From Marinibacterium sp. (GTDB lineage: Bacteria; Pseudomonadota; Alphaproteobacteria; Rhodobacterales; Rhodobacteraceae), in assembly GCA_017643305.1 (NCBI GenBank), contig JAEPNQ010000005.1, positions 23,955 to 87,954 of the forward strand: a stretch of DNA of 64,000 nucleotides, in the 5' to 3' direction. The notes beneath the pieces were generated by a model. The model saw nothing but the letters and a program-made list of their open reading frames with translations, was not told the DNA's origin and searched no databases. Positions 17,395 to 26,850 of the stretch are shown one piece after another. Position numbers and translations under genes: made by a program. Numbering within the stretch: position 1 is the stretch's first letter; every line of letters begins with the position of its first letter.

Positions 17395-18345
17395 GTGTCC
17401 AATACTCGCACAGGGATACTGGCCATGGTCGGGGCCTGCACGATCTGGGGTCTGTCGCCGGTCTATTACAAACTGCTCGACCATATTCCTCCGTTGGAAG
17501 TGCTGGCCCATCGCACCCTTTGGTCATTTGTCTTCTTTGCTGGCGTTTTGTTGTTTCAGGGCCGGTTGCGCCAGATGGTTGGGGTGATGACCAACCGGAG
17601 GCAAGCGCTGGTGGTTGTGCTGGCCTCGGCCAACATCTCGGTCAACTGGTTCCTGTTCATCTATGCTACGATGATTGGTCGCAACACCGAAACCAGCATC
17701 GGATATTTCATCTTCCCGCTGGTCGCGGTGATGATCGGCTATGTCACCTTCGGCGAACGGCTGAACCTGTTTCAGAAATTTGCCGTGGCGCTGGGTGTGC
17801 TGGCGGTACTGGTCCTGACCGTGGGGTTGGGCAGCCCGCCGTGGATCTCGCTCATACTGGCGTCAACATTCGGCATCTATGGCATGATCAAGAAACAACT
17901 GCCGCTTGGGCCGGTCCTGTCGGTGACCTGTGAGGTTCTCGTGCTGGTCCCGATCGCGTTGTTGGTGATCGGCTATCAGCACGGCGCAGGACAGGGCGCT
18001 TTTGGCCCGTCCTTGCGGGACATTGCGTTGCTTTTGTTTTCTGGCCCGATCACCGCCTTGCCGCTGATCCTGTTCAGCGCAGCTGCCCGGCGTGTGGACC
18101 TGTCCACCGTCGGTGTCCTGCAATACATAAACCCGACGCTGCAATTCCTGTGTGCCGCGCTGATCTTTGGCGAAACCATGTCGCTGTGGCATGGGATCGC
18201 GTTTCCAATGATCTGGTGCGCGTTGGCGCTCTATTCTATCGCACTCTGGCGTCAGGAGGAGGCAGCGCCCAAGGCCGCCATTGCGGATTCAGGTGTATCT
18301 ACCACTGTCAGGAACCCGCCAAGCGACGGATCTGCAAAGCCCTGA
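17395..18345 (+). CDS. rarD: RarD-type EamA permease (DMT superfamily)
   Basis: A ten-helix inner-membrane transporter of the drug/metabolite superfamily. The 316-residue product starts at GTG (SNTRTGILAMVGACTIWG) with AAAGGA 6 bases upstream. It follows the RarD pattern: IWGLSPVYYKLLDHIPPLEVLAHR, quoted in part as WGLSPVYYKLL and EVLAHRTLWS, then NWFLFIYATMIGRNTETSIGY cut here as NWFLFIYA and the second EamA repeat ending LQYINPTLQFL. Substrate of RarD proteins is not known. The last 94 bp overlap the convergent LOG gene, so the Ala/Pro-rich tail may be a late extension. Confidence 0.88.
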   Translation: MSNTRTGILAMVGACTIWGLSPVYYKLLDHIPPLEVLAHRTLWSFVFFAGVLLFQGRLRQMVGVMTNRRQALVVVLASANISVNWFLFIYATMIGRNTETSIGYFIFPLVAVMIGYVTFGERLNLFQKFAVALGVLAVLVLTVGLGSPPWISLILASTFGIYGMIKKQLPLGPVLSVTCEVLVLVPIALLVIGYQHGAGQGAFGPSLRDIALLLFSGPITALPLILFSAAARRVDLSTVGVLQYINPTLQFLCAALIFGETMSLWHGIAFPMIWCALALYSIALWRQEEAAPKAAIADSGVSTTVRNPPSDGSAKP

Positions 18346-18803
18346 GCGATCACGTGATCGACCAGCGCCAGCAGAGGGTCCCAATAGCCTTCTGTGTTCA
18401 GGATCAGGATGGGTTTGTCATGCAGGCCCAGCTGCCGCCAAGTCAGGACCTCGAACAATTCGTCGAGCGACCCCGCGCCGCCCGGCAGAACCACCACGGC
18501 GTCGGCATTCATCAACATGACCTTTTTGCGTTCATGCATGGTTTCGGTCACGACAAATCGGGTCAGGTCGGTCTTGCCCACCTCCCATTCCAGCAGATGG
18601 GTCGGGATTACCCCAAACGTGTCCCCGCCAGCGGCCTGCGCGGCGCGCGCCACGACCCCCATCAGTCCCACGTCGCCGGCGCCGTAGACCAGCCGCCAGC
18701 CGGCCGCCGCGATGGCAGCGCCCAGTGCATCGGCGGCCTGCGCATAGGCAGGCATTGCCCCCGGACGCGATCCGCAATAGACACAGACGGATTTGACGGT
18801 CAT
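18252..18803 (-). CDS. LOG family protein (cytokinin riboside 5'-monophosphate phosphoribohydrolase type)
   Basis: LOG proteins cleave the N-glycosidic bond of nucleoside monophosphates, releasing a free base such as a cytokinin and ribose 5-phosphate; many bacterial members are annotated as TIGR00730 family. The 183-residue product has VCVYCGSRPGAMPAYAQAA near the start, GWRLVYGAGDVGLMGVVA, the catalytic motifs MHERKKVML (containing the conserved Arg) and LPGGAGSLDELFEVLTW (PGGxGTxxE). It overlaps the 3' end of rarD by 94 bp in convergent orientation. Confidence 0.92.
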   Translation of the reverse strand: MTVKSVCVYCGSRPGAMPAYAQAADALGAAIAAAGWRLVYGAGDVGLMGVVARAAQAAGGDTFGVIPTHLLEWEVGKTDLTRFVVTETMHERKKVMLMNADAVVVLPGGAGSLDELFEVLTWRQLGLHDKPILILNTEGYWDPLLALVDHVIAQGFADPSLGGFLTVVDTPESAMAALGAASS

Positions 18804-18912
18804 GGCGTGGCCTCTGGTCGGTTAAAACGGTGGATTTTCCCCGTGATAGCCGGATTGGAAGACAGCCTCAACCGACCGTAAGCGGGTTCAGGCGTTGTGG
18901 GGATTGACGCAT

Positions 18913-20871
18913 ATGGCAACAGGTGCTGCCGGTTCGGGAATTGGCGCGATAGGCGTCGCTGGCGCAGGGGCCGCCGTGGCTGTTGTGGCCGCGGGCGGGC
19001 TGTATCTGGCTGGAGTGTTCACACCAGAGCCGGAACCACAGTCTGACCCGGAATCTGTGATTCAGGTCGACCTGAACTCTCAGCCTGCCGCCACCCTGCA
19101 ACCCGACCCTCAGCCTGCGCCTGAAGAAGAGCAGGTTGCTGCGCTGCCGCAACCGGAAGAAGCCAAACCACCCGTTTCCGACCCTGAAACACAGCTAAAG
19201 CCTCAGCCGGAACCGGAATTACCTTCGCTGGAGGCTCCGACATTTGACGTGGTTCGCGTCGAACCTGATGGCTCTACTTTAGTGGCAGGCAAAGGCACGC
19301 CGGGCAGCACCGTTGCGATCCTGCTGGACAACGAAGAACAGGACGAACAGGTCGCGGATGCGGTGGGAAAGTTCGTGAGCTTTCTCTTGCTAGAACCCAG
19401 CGATGCGGTGCGCGTCCTGACCCTGGTGGCCAAGCTTGACGGTCAGTCGCTGCTGGGACCGGACCAGATCATTCTCGCCCCGACGCCCGCACCGGTTGCG
19501 GTTGCGGCTGCTGACCCCACGCCGGAGCCCGAGCCGCCGGTCCCGCAGTCCGAGCCGGAAGCCGAATCAAAATCCGTCCGGGAACCGCAGGCTGAGACCG
19601 AAACTGCCGTGGCCGAGCCGATTGTTGAGCCGCAGGAAACGCCCGCAACACCGGAGCCTGCGGCGACAGAGACAGCAGAGGCTTCCGACCCTGCGCCGCA
19701 AGATCCACCTGCGTCAGACCCGGTTGAGGACCCTGCGCCGGAGATTATTGCCGAACCCAAACCAACCGATCCGCAGCCCAGGGATGAGCCCAAGGCCGTC
19801 GCTTCGACTGAAAATCCGGAACCAGCTGCAGAACAGGTGGCCGCGCTGTCCAAAGACCCCGAGCCGGAACCGCCGGTGACCACAACTACCGCGACCTCGG
19901 ACCCGGAGACCCCGGCCGAAGATAACCCGGTTGCAACCGAACAGACGCAGGACCCCGCCCCGGAGCCGGAAACCGAACCCGCCTTGGATACTCCGGCCGA
20001 GGACACCCCTGTCGCAACCGAAAAGGCTCAGGAGCCCGACCCGAAGCCGGAAACTGAACCCGCCCCTGTCGCGGAACCGGAGCCGCAACCGGATCCGGCA
20101 GCCTCGGCCGTTGCAGCCCCGGTGGCCACAGACCTGGCGCAAGATAACGCGTCGGAGCCCGAACTGGCCCCGGCCCCCGAACCGTCAGCAGAGCCGACCC
20201 CGCCCGCCGAAACTGCGCCGAAAGACGTGCAAGTCACGGTGGCCGAACCCGGAAACCCGTCGGATGAACCGACCCCGGTCGCAACCTCCGCCAGTCCTGA
20301 CCAGCCCGCCGCACCGGCCCCGGCTGCGATCACCGTCCTTAAGGCCACCTCGGACGGGGTGGAGGTGTTGCAATCCGGCGCCGCGGACCGCCCGGTCGCG
20401 ATGCAGGAAATCTCGCTCGATACGATCAGCTACAGCGAAGAAGGCGACGTTCAGCTTGCAGGCCGCGCGCGCGTGCAATCGGTCGTCCGCATCTATCTGG
20501 ACAACGAAGCCATCGCCGAACTGGTCGCTGACGACGAAGGCCGCTGGCGCGCCGTTCTCAATGGTATCGATCCGGGAGTTTACACCCTGCGGCTGGACGA
20601 AGTGGACGCGCTGGGCAAGGTCGTGAGCCGGATCGAAACCCCGTTCAAACGCGAAGCGCCCGAGGCCTTGCGTGCCGCTCAGCCCGATCGCGCGCCCGAC
20701 CGCCCATTCGTGGGCGCGGTTACGGTGCAGAAGGGGGATACGCTGTGGGCCATCTCACGCGAAAGCTATGGTGAAGGCGTGCTCTATGCCCGCGTGTTCG
20801 AGGCCAACCGTGACCGCATTCGCAACCCCGACCTGATCTATCCCGGCCAGGTTTTCACCATCCCGGAATGA
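18913..20871 (+). CDS. Pro/Glu-rich membrane-anchored protein with C-terminal LysM domain
   Basis: The ATG preceded by GGGGA at 9 bases gives 652 residues; a TTG 18 bases upstream is an alternative. An N-terminal Gly/Ala-rich membrane segment (about 8-36) is followed by a very long low-complexity region of Pro, Glu, Ala and Thr (about 40-105 and 195-470), interrupted by a small beta domain around 115-190 (VEPDGSTLVAGKGTPGSTV). A related domain recurs near 515-590 (GRARVQSVVRIYLDNEAIAE). The C-terminal LysM (VQKGDTLWAISRESYG ... NPDLIYPGQVFTIP) binds peptidoglycan. The extended linker could span the periplasm from inner membrane to wall. Such proteins are common in Rhodobacterales; function is not assigned. 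Confidence 0.85.
   Translation: MATGAAGSGIGAIGVAGAGAAVAVVAAGGLYLAGVFTPEPEPQSDPESVIQVDLNSQPAATLQPDPQPAPEEEQVAALPQPEEAKPPVSDPETQLKPQPEPELPSLEAPTFDVVRVEPDGSTLVAGKGTPGSTVAILLDNEEQDEQVADAVGKFVSFLLLEPSDAVRVLTLVAKLDGQSLLGPDQIILAPTPAPVAVAAADPTPEPEPPVPQSEPEAESKSVREPQAETETAVAEPIVEPQETPATPEPAATETAEASDPAPQDPPASDPVEDPAPEIIAEPKPTDPQPRDEPKAVASTENPEPAAEQVAALSKDPEPEPPVTTTTATSDPETPAEDNPVATEQTQDPAPEPETEPALDTPAEDTPVATEKAQEPDPKPETEPAPVAEPEPQPDPAASAVAAPVATDLAQDNASEPELAPAPEPSAEPTPPAETAPKDVQVTVAEPGNPSDEPTPVATSASPDQPAAPAPAAITVLKATSDGVEVLQSGAADRPVAMQEISLDTISYSEEGDVQLAGRARVQSVVRIYLDNEAIAELVADDEGRWRAVLNGIDPGVYTLRLDEVDALGKVVSRIETPFKREAPEALRAAQPDRAPDRPFVGAVTVQKGDTLWAISRESYGEGVLYARVFEANRDRIRNPDLIYPGQVFTIPE
19905..20066 (+). 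repeat. Two tandem 81-bp coding repeats in the LysM protein linker
   Basis: Two adjacent imperfect copies of a 27-codon unit (TPAEDNPVATEQTQDPAPEP in the first, TPAEDTPVATEKAQEPDPKP in the second) encode part of the Pro/Glu linker. The duplication keeps the reading frame and probably arose by slippage or unequal recombination. Confidence 0.8.
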
Positions 20872-20956
20872 TCTGGCCCCACCGCCGCTGGCGAAAGCCG
20901 GTGGCAGGGCCTATTTGGGATAAAGAACACCAGCACCAAGGCAAGGCCGGGGCAGC

Positions 20957-22762
20957 ATGAACAAGTCTTCGATCCGATACGCGGAACGCCGGTCCGGCAT
21001 GCGCACGCTGCGCAAGGTCGCGCCCTATATCTGGCCGCGCAAAGGCCACGTATGGGTCAAGCGACGCGTCGTGATCGCGCTGCTTCTGCTGCTTTGTTCC
21101 AAGCTCATCGCCGTCTATATACCGGTGCTCTACCGCGACGCCGTGGATGTTTTGGCCAAGGAAGGCGTGCCGACGCTGGCGCTGGGCGCGGTTGGGCTGA
21201 CCGTGGCCTATGGCGTGGCGCGGCTGCTCAATGTCGGCTTCCAGCAATTGCGCGACGTGGTCTTTGCTCCGGTGGCACAGCGGGCGCTGCGCCGTCTGGC
21301 GCTGGAAACCTTTCGCCATATTCACCGCCTGTCCATGCGCTATCACATCACGCGCAAGACCGGCGGGCTGAGCCGCGTTATCGAACGCGGCGTGAAAGGC
21401 GTGGAATTCCTGCTGCGTTTCCTGATTTTCTCCATTGGGCCGCTGTTTCTGGAACTGGCGCTGGTTGCGATTATTCTGACCGTTTATTTCGACGCCTGGT
21501 ACCTGCTGATCGTCGGCGGGACCATCGCGCTCTATATCTGGTTCACCTTTGCGGTCACCGAATGGCGGGTCCAGCTGCGCCGGGAGATGAACGATCAGGA
21601 CACCGACGCTAACCAGAAGGCCATCGACAGTCTGCTGAACTTTGAAACGGTCAAATATTTCGGGGCCGAGGAGCGCGAAGCTGCGCGGTATGATAGCGCG
21701 ATGCGCCAATATGAAGTCGCCGCGCTGAAAACCTCCTATTCGCTGGCCTTCCTGAATTTTGGGCAATCCTTGCTTATAACCTCCGGCCTGGTCGGAATCA
21801 TGGTGCTGGCCGCGCTGGGGGTGCAGGCGGGCAAACTGACAGTGGGCGATTTTGTGATGGTCAATGCCTACATGATCCAGATCACCGTGCCGTTGAACTT
21901 CCTCGGAACGGTCTATCGGGAAATCCGGCAGGCGCTGGTGGATATGGGCGAAATGTTCGATCTGCTGGAGCAGCCCGAAGAGGTCTCGGACCGTACCGGC
22001 GCCACTGAGCTGAAAATTGATGGCGGGCAGATCGAACTGGACGATGTGCATTTTGGTTACGAGGCCGATCGCGATATCCTGCGCGGCGTGTCGCTGACCG
22101 TACCCGCCGGACAGACCGTGGCCATCGTGGGAGCGACCGGGTCGGGCAAATCCACCATTGGGCGTTTGTTGTTCCGGTTCTATGACGTTACCGCCGGGGC
22201 CATGCGCATCGACGGGCAGGACTTGCGCGATGTGACCCAGTCCAGCCTGCATGCGGCTATTGGCGTGGTGCCGCAGGATACCGTGCTGTTCAACGACACG
22301 ATCCGCTACAACATCGCCTATGGCCGCGACGGGGCCACGCAGGATCAGATCGAAGCCGCAGCGCGCGCCGCCCAAATCCACGATTTTATCGCGGCCCTGC
22401 CGCAGGGCTATGATACGCCCGTGGGTGAACGTGGCCTGAAATTATCGGGCGGGGAAAAGCAGCGCGTGGGTATCGCCCGCACCTTGCTGAAAGACCCGCC
22501 GATCCTGCTGCTGGATGAAGCGACCTCTGCGCTGGATACGGATACCGAGCACGAGATCAAGGATGCGCTGGCCCGCGCGGGGCAGGGACGCACTGTCATC
22601 ACCATCGCGCACCGGCTCAGCACGATTGCCGAGGCCGACCAGATCGTAGTGCTTGAAAAAGGCGAGATTGCCGAACAGGGCGGCCATGACGAATTGCTGG
22701 CAGCGGATGGGCGGTATGCACATTTGTGGCAGTTGCAACAGGCGGACCAGACCGCTGCCTAG
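20957..22762 (+). CDS. ABC exporter of the Atm1/HMT1 type (permease-ATPase fusion)
   Basis: A 601-residue half-transporter with six membrane helices (about 35-325) followed by an ATPase. Nucleotide-binding motifs are complete: Walker A GATGSGKSTIGRLLFRF, Q-loop GVVPQDTVLFND, signature LSGGEKQRVGIARTLL, Walker B ILLLDEATSALD and the switch HRLSTI. Segments RYHITRKTGGLSRVIERG and NFETVKYFGAEEREAARY are characteristic of Atm1/ABCB7 proteins, which export glutathione-linked sulfur, persulfides or metal-glutathione conjugates. This assignment is from family signatures; the substrate here is unproved. It is preceded by an 85-bp spacer from the LysM gene. Confidence 0.9.
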   Translation: MNKSSIRYAERRSGMRTLRKVAPYIWPRKGHVWVKRRVVIALLLLLCSKLIAVYIPVLYRDAVDVLAKEGVPTLALGAVGLTVAYGVARLLNVGFQQLRDVVFAPVAQRALRRLALETFRHIHRLSMRYHITRKTGGLSRVIERGVKGVEFLLRFLIFSIGPLFLELALVAIILTVYFDAWYLLIVGGTIALYIWFTFAVTEWRVQLRREMNDQDTDANQKAIDSLLNFETVKYFGAEEREAARYDSAMRQYEVAALKTSYSLAFLNFGQSLLITSGLVGIMVLAALGVQAGKLTVGDFVMVNAYMIQITVPLNFLGTVYREIRQALVDMGEMFDLLEQPEEVSDRTGATELKIDGGQIELDDVHFGYEADRDILRGVSLTVPAGQTVAIVGATGSGKSTIGRLLFRFYDVTAGAMRIDGQDLRDVTQSSLHAAIGVVPQDTVLFNDTIRYNIAYGRDGATQDQIEAAARAAQIHDFIAALPQGYDTPVGERGLKLSGGEKQRVGIARTLLKDPPILLLDEATSALDTDTEHEIKDALARAGQGRTVITIAHRLSTIAEADQIVVLEKGEIAEQGGHDELLAADGRYAHLWQLQQADQTAA

Positions 22763-23061
22763 GGGGTGGAAAAGTTTTTGGAAAAACCTTTCCCGCGTGT
22801 TTTGGAACGATTGCGCAAAATCAAGCCCCTGAATGTCCAGACTTGGGCGCAGCACGCCGATGATCCGGGCGCATGAAGGATTGATGCGCCCGCAAGATGC
22901 CGCTGTCGGTGCGTGTGATGCTGGCCGGTTAGACCCGGGTCAGCGCATCGCCCTTCCGGAATCGTATCAGGGATGTCCCTGACCGTGGGTACGTCGGGAG
23001 AGCCACAGCCGGAGTTCCAGACCACGCGCATACCTCTCCCTTATCTGTTTGGCCCCTGCCG
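22763..23061 (+). other. Spacer between convergent ABC exporter and RND permease genes
   Basis: Nearly 300 bases without a supportable gene. It contains three inverted repeats: GTTTTT/AAAAAC just after the exporter stop, GGGCGCAT/ATGCGCCC (22867-22891) and TCAGGGA/TCCCTGA around a TG dinucleotide (22967-22982). One or more probably end the two convergent transcripts, but none has a canonical T-run. Confidence 0.5.
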
Positions 23062-26000
23062 CTATTCGGCCGCTCTCAACGGGGTCCGTGTCTTCATCTG
23101 CTGGTAGTCCCGGTCTGATGCGTATTGGACCTCCGCTGGTTCCGAAAGATCGTCCCAGATGATTTCCGGCGCCTTGAGCTGGCGAGCGGCCTTGCGCACG
23201 GCCCAGTCGCGGGCGATGCGGCTGCGGCGGCCACCGGTGATGCGCGCGATCAACCGGAACAGCCCCACCGCATAGGTCCAGAACCAGACTCGCACAGCCA
23301 GGAAAGACGGCGTCACGATCAGCGTCAGCACCGTGGCCACGCCCAGCCCGAACACCACCGCCGTAGCCAGCTGCTTCCACCACAGCGCCGTGGGGCTGTC
23401 GATGGAATAGCCGCCGCTGATGAAATCCAGCGAAAGGCCGAACATCATCGGGGCCAAACCGGCCATGGTTGTGATCGTGGTCAACAAAACGGGCCGAATG
23501 CGCGATTCCGCCGTGCGGGTGATCGCTTCGATCCGCGGCATGTAGCGCGAATATTCCTGATAGGTGTCGATCAGAACAATGTTGTTGTTCACCACGATCC
23601 CGGCCAGAGCAACAATTCCAGTTCCGGTCATGATGATCGAAAACGCCTGATCCATCACAAGCATCCCGATCAGCACGCCCGTGGTGGACAGCACCACCGC
23701 CAGCAGCACGAGAAACGAGTTGTAGAAGCTGTTGAACTGCGCCAGCAGGATGATGAACATGAGCCCCAGCGCACCCAGGAAAGCGTTTTGCAGGAAGGCC
23801 TGGCTTTCCGCCTCTTCTTCCTGGTCGCCAGTCCATTCCCATTCCAACGCCGGGTTGAATGGGTTGGTGTCCAGCCAAGTTGTCAGATGCTGGATGCGAT
23901 CGCCCGGCGTCATAGACACCAGCTGCGCATCGCCCGCGCCGACGGTGTTCCGCAGTTCATTCACCGAGCCTTCAAAGATCTCGACCACTTCGTAACGTTC
24001 GCCATTGGGGCCCGTGACAACCTCTGCCTTGACCGGCACGCCGTCGTCTAGCTTCTGCAGGATCGCCAGGTCGCCGTCCCCGCTGGCGGAAACCACCCGC
24101 CACAGCCCTGGCAGCACATCCGCCTTCACATCGAAATACCGCAGCTGGTCGACCCGGTTGATGGAGGCCAGTTTCTTCACCGGCTCCCGGGTCACAAAAT
24201 TGGCCAGCGGCACCAGCCCTTCGGCAGTGCGCACCTTCAACGCGTCCAGCGTGCTCAGCACACGGTTTTGGTCGGGCAGGCGCACGCGGATCTCGATTTC
24301 CTCGTCCGAGGTGTCCACGCGCATTGTGTCTAGCAGGATGCCGCGCGTCACCAGCTGCACCATGCCGCCCACGGTGGCCACGTCCGCGCCATAGCGTCCG
24401 GCGGCCTCCACATCGACATTGATCTGCCAGTCAATCCCCGGCAGCGGCAAGCTGTCTTCGATCAGAGTCAGGCCCGGCGTCTGTTCGAACTGCACCCGGG
24501 CGACTGTGGTGGCGTCAATCAGGTCATCCCAGTTGTCGCCCTTGATCCGCAGATGTACGGGCTTGGCCGAGGCAGGGCCTTGTGTCAGCGGACGCAATTC
24601 CACCTCAAAACCGGGCAGCTTGGCCAGTTCGGCATTCAGCTGGTCAATTACCAGGTCCCCGTCAAATTCGGGGGAGGAGATTTCGCGTTCGAACCGCCCG
24701 CCCAGGAAGGGTTCCTTGGCCGTGGGACGGTCTTCCCAAGGGATGATTTCAAACTGCACCTGGCCAACCGTGTCCGGCGGGGTGCCCGCGCCGCTGGCAT
24801 CCGTGTTCAGCCCGCCATTGCCGGCAAAAGAAAACACATTGATCACAGCCGGGTGCATGCCTATCACCTCTTCGGTGATGCGGACCATTTCGTCCTGTTC
24901 GGTCAGGGACAGGTTGCCGCGCGCCCTGACATAGGCCGTGGCTTGTTCCGGTTCGGATGCAACGAAAAATTCAACGCCATTGTTATTCTGGCCAAAATAT
25001 CCAAACACGCTGACCACGGCAAAACCCACCGCCGCGATGGTGACGATCGGCATGATCGGATTTCCCGCGATCAGGTGGATGATCCAGCCAAAGGGCGAGC
25101 GCCTGTAACCGGAGGTGATGCGCTTGCGTTGAAACTCAATCCGGGCCGCGCCCAATGTGACTGACGCCGCAAAGGCGAACAGCAGGAACATGACTGTGCC
25201 CACTAGTGACCCGACCACCGCCCCGGTTTCGGGCGGCAGCAGGTAATGTGGGTTCAGCACCTGCATCGCCGCCAGGAACATGCCGTAGAGGACAACAGGC
25301 ACCAGCGCCGCGCGGATGATCCAGGGCAGGCGCGCGCGCAGCGCATCGGACATGTTCCCAAATACCCGGCTGATGCGGCCGGTCACACCGCCCATGACAG
25401 GCAGGTAAACCAGCGCCACAACCAGCGACGCGGACAAAACAAAGATCAAGGTGACCGGCAGCATGCCCATGAATTCGCCGGGTACACCGGGCCAGAACAG
25501 CATGGGCAGAAAGGCGCAGAGAGTCGTCGCTGTGGATGACACCACCGGCCAGAACATGCGCTTGGCCGCTTCCACATAGGCGTGCATCGGGCCGGAGCCT
25601 TCCTTGATGCGTTTGTCGGCATATTCCACGATCACGATCGCACCATCTACCAACATCCCCACCGCTAGGATCAGGCCGAACATCACGATGTTGGAAATCG
25701 ACACGCCCATCACCGCCAGCAACGCAAAACACAACAGGAAAGACGTCGGGATCGCAAAGCCCACCAGCAATGCGGCGCGGCTGCCCAAAGCGGATAGGAC
25801 CACGATCATCACCAGCGCAATTGCCGTCAGGACCGATCCTTCCAACTGGCTGACCATGGAATTTACCACGCGGCTTTGGTCGTTAGACGTGCCAACCTTC
25901 AGCGCGGCCTGCAATTCCTTCGGCCACTTCTTCTGGCTTTCCTCCAGCGTCGCTTTGACCAGATCGACCGTGTCGATCAGGTTATAGCCTTTGCGCTTGA

Positions 26001-26850
26001 CCACCTGCAGGGCCACGGTTTTCTCGCCATTGAACCGGGCGGTTCCGCCGCGGTCTTCGAAGGTGAAGTTGATCTCGGCGAGATCTCCCAGCGTCACGAC
26101 CCGGTCGCCATTGGTCTTGATCGGCAACTGGTAAATATCGCGCGCGTCGTCAAACGATGACGGGATCTTTACAGAAAATGTGCCGCTTTCGGTTTCCACC
26201 TCGCCCGCGGCGATGAGCTGGTTGTTGTTCACCACTACATTGATCAGTTCACCAGCAGTAACGTTATAGGCTTCCAGACGTAGCGGGTCGATGATGACCT
26301 CGACCATCTCATCACGGCTGCCCGCGATCCCGGCCTCGAGAATTGGGTCGAGCGACTCCAGATCATCCTGCAGTTCCTTGGCGACACGCGCCATGGTCCG
26401 TTCCGGCACCGCACCAGTTAGGTTCACAATGATGATCGGGAATTCAGAGAAGTTGAATTCATTCAGCGAATATTTTTCGGCGCCTTCAGGGAACGCGGCC
26501 TCAGCCGTGTTCATCGCATCGCGCACCTCTGCCAGCGTGGCAGCCTTATCCCAGCCAAACTCAAACTCGAGGATGATGTTGGCATAGTTTTCCGCCGCGG
26601 TGGCGGTCATCTTGTCCAGGCCGTCCAGGTCGGTCAGCTCCGTTTCCATCGGCTTGACCAGCAGGCTTTCGCTGTCTTCTGCGGAAATACCCGGAAAATG
26701 CACCGACACGATCAAAACCGGGACTTGAATGTCCGGTTCGCCTTCTTTTGGCAGGGAAACATAGGAAAACCCGCCAATTAGGATCGACAGGATGATGAAG
26801 GCAACCACCATCCGTGCCCGGGACGCGGCCCAGTCGACGATGCCGGTCAT
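23062..26850 (-). CDS. RND efflux transporter permease (AcrB/HAE-type, large variant)
   Basis: Proton-driven inner-membrane exporter of the RND superfamily. At 1262 residues it is about 200 longer than AcrB. It has the N-terminal helix and porter domain (FPGISAEDSESLLVKPMETE), the conserved central TM4 region with VGMLVDGAIVIVEYADKRIKEG (quoted in part as MLVDGAIVIVEYADKR; the Asp of this helix pair relays protons), a second porter half and the matching second set of helices (VVNNNIVLIDTYQEYSRY). Extra hydrophobic segments around residues 500-580 (WIIRAALVPVVLYGMFLAAM and following) explain much of the added length. It overlaps the adaptor gene by 4 bp. No outer-membrane channel gene is nearby. 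Substrate unknown. Confidence 0.92.
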   Translation of the reverse strand: MTGIVDWAASRARMVVAFIILSILIGGFSYVSLPKEGEPDIQVPVLIVSVHFPGISAEDSESLLVKPMETELTDLDGLDKMTATAAENYANIILEFEFGWDKAATLAEVRDAMNTAEAAFPEGAEKYSLNEFNFSEFPIIIVNLTGAVPERTMARVAKELQDDLESLDPILEAGIAGSRDEMVEVIIDPLRLEAYNVTAGELINVVVNNNQLIAAGEVETESGTFSVKIPSSFDDARDIYQLPIKTNGDRVVTLGDLAEINFTFEDRGGTARFNGEKTVALQVVKRKGYNLIDTVDLVKATLEESQKKWPKELQAALKVGTSNDQSRVVNSMVSQLEGSVLTAIALVMIVVLSALGSRAALLVGFAIPTSFLLCFALLAVMGVSISNIVMFGLILAVGMLVDGAIVIVEYADKRIKEGSGPMHAYVEAAKRMFWPVVSSTATTLCAFLPMLFWPGVPGEFMGMLPVTLIFVLSASLVVALVYLPVMGGVTGRISRVFGNMSDALRARLPWIIRAALVPVVLYGMFLAAMQVLNPHYLLPPETGAVVGSLVGTVMFLLFAFAASVTLGAARIEFQRKRITSGYRRSPFGWIIHLIAGNPIMPIVTIAAVGFAVVSVFGYFGQNNNGVEFFVASEPEQATAYVRARGNLSLTEQDEMVRITEEVIGMHPAVINVFSFAGNGGLNTDASGAGTPPDTVGQVQFEIIPWEDRPTAKEPFLGGRFEREISSPEFDGDLVIDQLNAELAKLPGFEVELRPLTQGPASAKPVHLRIKGDNWDDLIDATTVARVQFEQTPGLTLIEDSLPLPGIDWQINVDVEAAGRYGADVATVGGMVQLVTRGILLDTMRVDTSDEEIEIRVRLPDQNRVLSTLDALKVRTAEGLVPLANFVTREPVKKLASINRVDQLRYFDVKADVLPGLWRVVSASGDGDLAILQKLDDGVPVKAEVVTGPNGERYEVVEIFEGSVNELRNTVGAGDAQLVSMTPGDRIQHLTTWLDTNPFNPALEWEWTGDQEEEAESQAFLQNAFLGALGLMFIILLAQFNSFYNSFLVLLAVVLSTTGVLIGMLVMDQAFSIIMTGTGIVALAGIVVNNNIVLIDTYQEYSRYMPRIEAITRTAESRIRPVLLTTITTMAGLAPMMFGLSLDFISGGYSIDSPTALWWKQLATAVVFGLGVATVLTLIVTPSFLAVRVWFWTYAVGLFRLIARITGGRRSRIARDWAVRKAARQLKAPEIIWDDLSEPAEVQYASDRDYQQMKTRTPLRAAE

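Noticed and set aside
20855..22381. 508-codon open frame antisense to the ABC exporter
   Set aside because: His/Gln-rich shadow of a clear ABC transporter.
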